From positions 1-34,380 of the forward strand of contig JACMLN010000091.1 in NCBI GenBank assembly GCA_014379585.1: 34,380 bases of DNA. Direction: 5' to 3'. Positions 33,189-34,380 of this stretch are shown here, piece by piece. The notes under the pieces are model-generated. The model was not told where the DNA came from and did not search any database. It saw only the letters and a program-made list of their open reading frames with translations. Numbering within the stretch: the stretch's first letter is position 1; every line of letters begins with the position of its first letter. Source of the stretch: Gloeobacterales cyanobacterium ES-bin-313 (lineage in GTDB: Bacteria > Cyanobacteriota > Cyanobacteriia > Gloeobacterales > Gloeobacteraceae). Both the position numbers and the translations under genes were made by a program.

Positions 33189-33518
33189 TTGGCAATCCTG
33201 CGTTCACTCGTTCTTTTTCTGGTTGCTGGCCTGTGTGAAATTGGGGGCGGCTATTTGATCTGGCGAACCCTTCGTTCCGGTGGCAGTCTTTGGCTTGGCA
33301 TCTTAGGTGGGGCGATTTTGATCCTTTACGGTATTCTCCCCACTTTCCAGACTGCAAGCTTTGGAAGGGTCTACGCTGCCTACGGCGGTATCTTTATTGC
33401 GCTATCGATCCTTTGGGGGTGGTTGGTGGATCGAACCGTTCCAGACCGCTATGAAATCATCGGTGGACTGATCGCCTTGATTGGCGTTGGCATTATCATG
33501 TACTGGCCAAGGAGCTAA
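33189..33518 (+). CDS. YnfA/UPF0060 family small membrane protein
   Basis: This is a 109-residue protein with four membrane helices, of the YnfA (UPF0060) family, related to small multidrug resistance transporters; its substrate is unknown. The family hallmarks are [40 protein letters not shown] and [20 protein letters not shown] with the final MYWPR. It starts at TTG (33189), which is correct for the conserved N-terminus, although no ribosome-binding site is obvious. The next small gene begins three bases after its stop. Confidence 0.93.
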   Translation: MAILRSLVLFLVAGLCEIGGGYLIWRTLRSGGSLWLGILGGAILILYGILPTFQTASFGRVYAAYGGIFIALSILWGWLVDRTVPDRYEIIGGLIALIGVGIIMYWPRS

Positions 33519-33521
33519 TTT

Positions 33522-33728
33522 ATGCGTAACGATCAAGATATTGCTAACTTGATTCTCTACATCCAGACGGAAATTCAGTTGTTTCAAACCACAGGTGAAC
33601 AAAAACATCTTGAAAATTGCTTGCTCGAATTATCGAGATCGATCGATGACTTGGAAGTGCGTCCATGGTACGACGAACTGATTGCCCATCTTCGCGATCA
33701 ACTCGGCAGACTTGAAGAATGGGACTGA
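33522..33728 (+). CDS. Small hypothetical helical protein
   Basis: This is a 68-residue, acidic, all-helical protein with no membrane segment (MRNDQDIANLILYIQTEIQL ... SIDDLEVRPWYDELIAHLRD). I do not recognise a family. It lies three bases after the YnfA-family stop, with GGAG (33510-33513) upstream of the ATG at 33522, so it is almost certainly co-translated with it. A single Cys is in ENCLLEL. It ends ten bases before the convergent csaB gene. Confidence 0.7.
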   Translation: MRNDQDIANLILYIQTEIQLFQTTGEQKHLENCLLELSRSIDDLEVRPWYDELIAHLRDQLGRLEEWD

Positions 33729-33738
33729 ATCCAGCAAA

Positions 33739-34380
33739 CTATTTCAAGAGTACTCTTTGTAAAAATTCACCGTTAGTCGCTGCACGTTCAGCCCAAGCAG
33801 CACGCTGGGTATCGCTGAGGGCAGTACCTTTGGTGTAATGTTCGAACCATTGCCTATAGAGAATATCCGCTTGATTAGGGAGATCGCGCAATTCACACCC
33901 TGGTGCATCGATCTGCTGGAGCAAGTAGGCGACTTTTGGATCGTAGATCAGGCCCCAAACACGACTGCCACTAGCAGCGGCCATCAAGACACCATGAAGC
34001 CGCATTGCAATCGTAAATTTGACTGTTTGGAATAGCCCAATTAACTTTTGGGGATCTTCGATTACAACCACTTGACTGGGGCCACGCAGCTGATCACAGA
34101 TCTGCTGGGCTAGTTGCGTATCCGTATTTTGGAAAGGGACACAGAGTATATTGCCCCCTGTAGCGCGTTGAAACTGCTGAAGGGCTTCGATGATCGTGGC
34201 CAATCGTTCCGGGGTCAAATCGGTGTGGTTTCGCAAGATCACCGCAATACGGGGGGCAGGACCCTCAATGGCGTAAGGGGTAGCCTGCAAACCCCAGACA
34301 GGATCGCAGGTCATCTCAAAGGGAATCCCCCAATCCCCGAGCATCTTGGCGGAGCCTTGATCCCGTACCGAGATAGCTGT
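33739..34380 (-). CDS. csaB: Polysaccharide pyruvyl transferase CsaB, C-terminal part
   Basis: Only the last 213 codons lie inside the window; the gene runs off the right edge. CsaB adds ketal-linked pyruvate to cell-wall polysaccharide that anchors surface-layer proteins. The visible part starts in the conserved SVRDQGSAKMLGDWG region and has IAVILRNHTDLTPE, FTIAMRLHGVLMAAASGSRV and LIYDPKVAYLLQQI, all typical of the CsaB/pyruvyl-transferase C-terminal GT-B-like domain. An ATG at 34344 is internal, since the frame continues upstream with conserved residues. The target polysaccharide is unknown. Confidence 0.88.
   Translation of the reverse strand, partial: TAISVRDQGSAKMLGDWGIPFEMTCDPVWGLQATPYAIEGPAPRIAVILRNHTDLTPERLATIIEALQQFQRATGGNILCVPFQNTDTQLAQQICDQLRGPSQVVVIEDPQKLIGLFQTVKFTIAMRLHGVLMAAASGSRVWGLIYDPKVAYLLQQIDAPGCELRDLPNQADILYRQWFEHYTKGTALSDTQRAAWAERAATNGEFLQRVLLK

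Overview
The window looks chromosomal and cyanobacterial. The strongest evidence is an FoF1-ATP synthase operon in the cyanobacterial order I-a-c-b'-b-delta-alpha with duplicated b subunits. Supporting evidence is a set of families largely confined to or typical of cyanobacteria: a DUF98-type chorismate lyase, DUF2811, DUF2996, an LrtA-type hibernation factor, an MMADHC-like protein, an NdbB-like dehydrogenase and biosynthetic SpeA. The ferrochelatase lacks the C-terminal chlorophyll-binding tail found in most cyanobacteria, and I noticed only one HIP1 octamer. Both points fit an early-branching lineage such as Gloeobacterales, but the placement is an inference. I see no transposase, integrase, phage gene, rRNA or CRISPR array.

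Layout: 1-4.2 kb carries tatA, ndk, lexA, a chorismate lyase/protoporphyrinogen oxidase/DUF2811 minus-strand group, and a gene-free stretch with a DnaA-box-like cluster. 4.2-9.5 kb carries an LPG-synthase-like membrane protein, a zinc alcohol dehydrogenase, two little-known cyanobacterial proteins and comEC. 9.7-11.6 kb holds a tandem pair of very similar PEP-CTERM proteins separated by a 15-bp tandem repeat. 11.6-16.1 kb has a pilin-like gene coupled to hemH, a diheme cytochrome overlapping an FKBP lipoprotein gene, a START-like protein, a secreted low-complexity protein and a periplasmic TPR protein. 16.1-18.8 kb has speA, a winged-helix protein and an unlisted 57-codon membrane protein gene. 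19.0-23.7 kb is the atp operon, closed by a terminator right after atpA. 23.8-28.9 kb has a CNNM/CorC protein, hpf, a GNAT enzyme, a terminator-ended leader before pyrB, and a B12/heme-like pair. 29-34.4 kb has a secreted small protein, an NdbB-like dehydrogenase, tRNA-Val(CAC), dprA, a lipoprotein, a DJ-1/PfpI protein, a YnfA-family protein, a small protein and a partial csaB.

Themes: tetrapyrrole and quinone metabolism recur (protoporphyrinogen oxidase, ferrochelatase, chorismate lyase, NdbB-like, HutX-like, MMADHC-like). Three genes belong to DNA uptake (comEC, a pilin-like protein, dprA) but are scattered. Many genes abut or overlap: tail-to-tail overlaps at lexA/ubiC and near 5.1 kb, and start/stop overlaps at hemH/pilin, cytochrome/FKBP and atpF2/atpF. 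No single obviously new multi-gene system stands out. The best leads are the DnaA-box cluster, the leader and terminator before pyrB, the PEP-CTERM pair, and the ComEC whose beta-lactamase-like domain has lost its metal motif.
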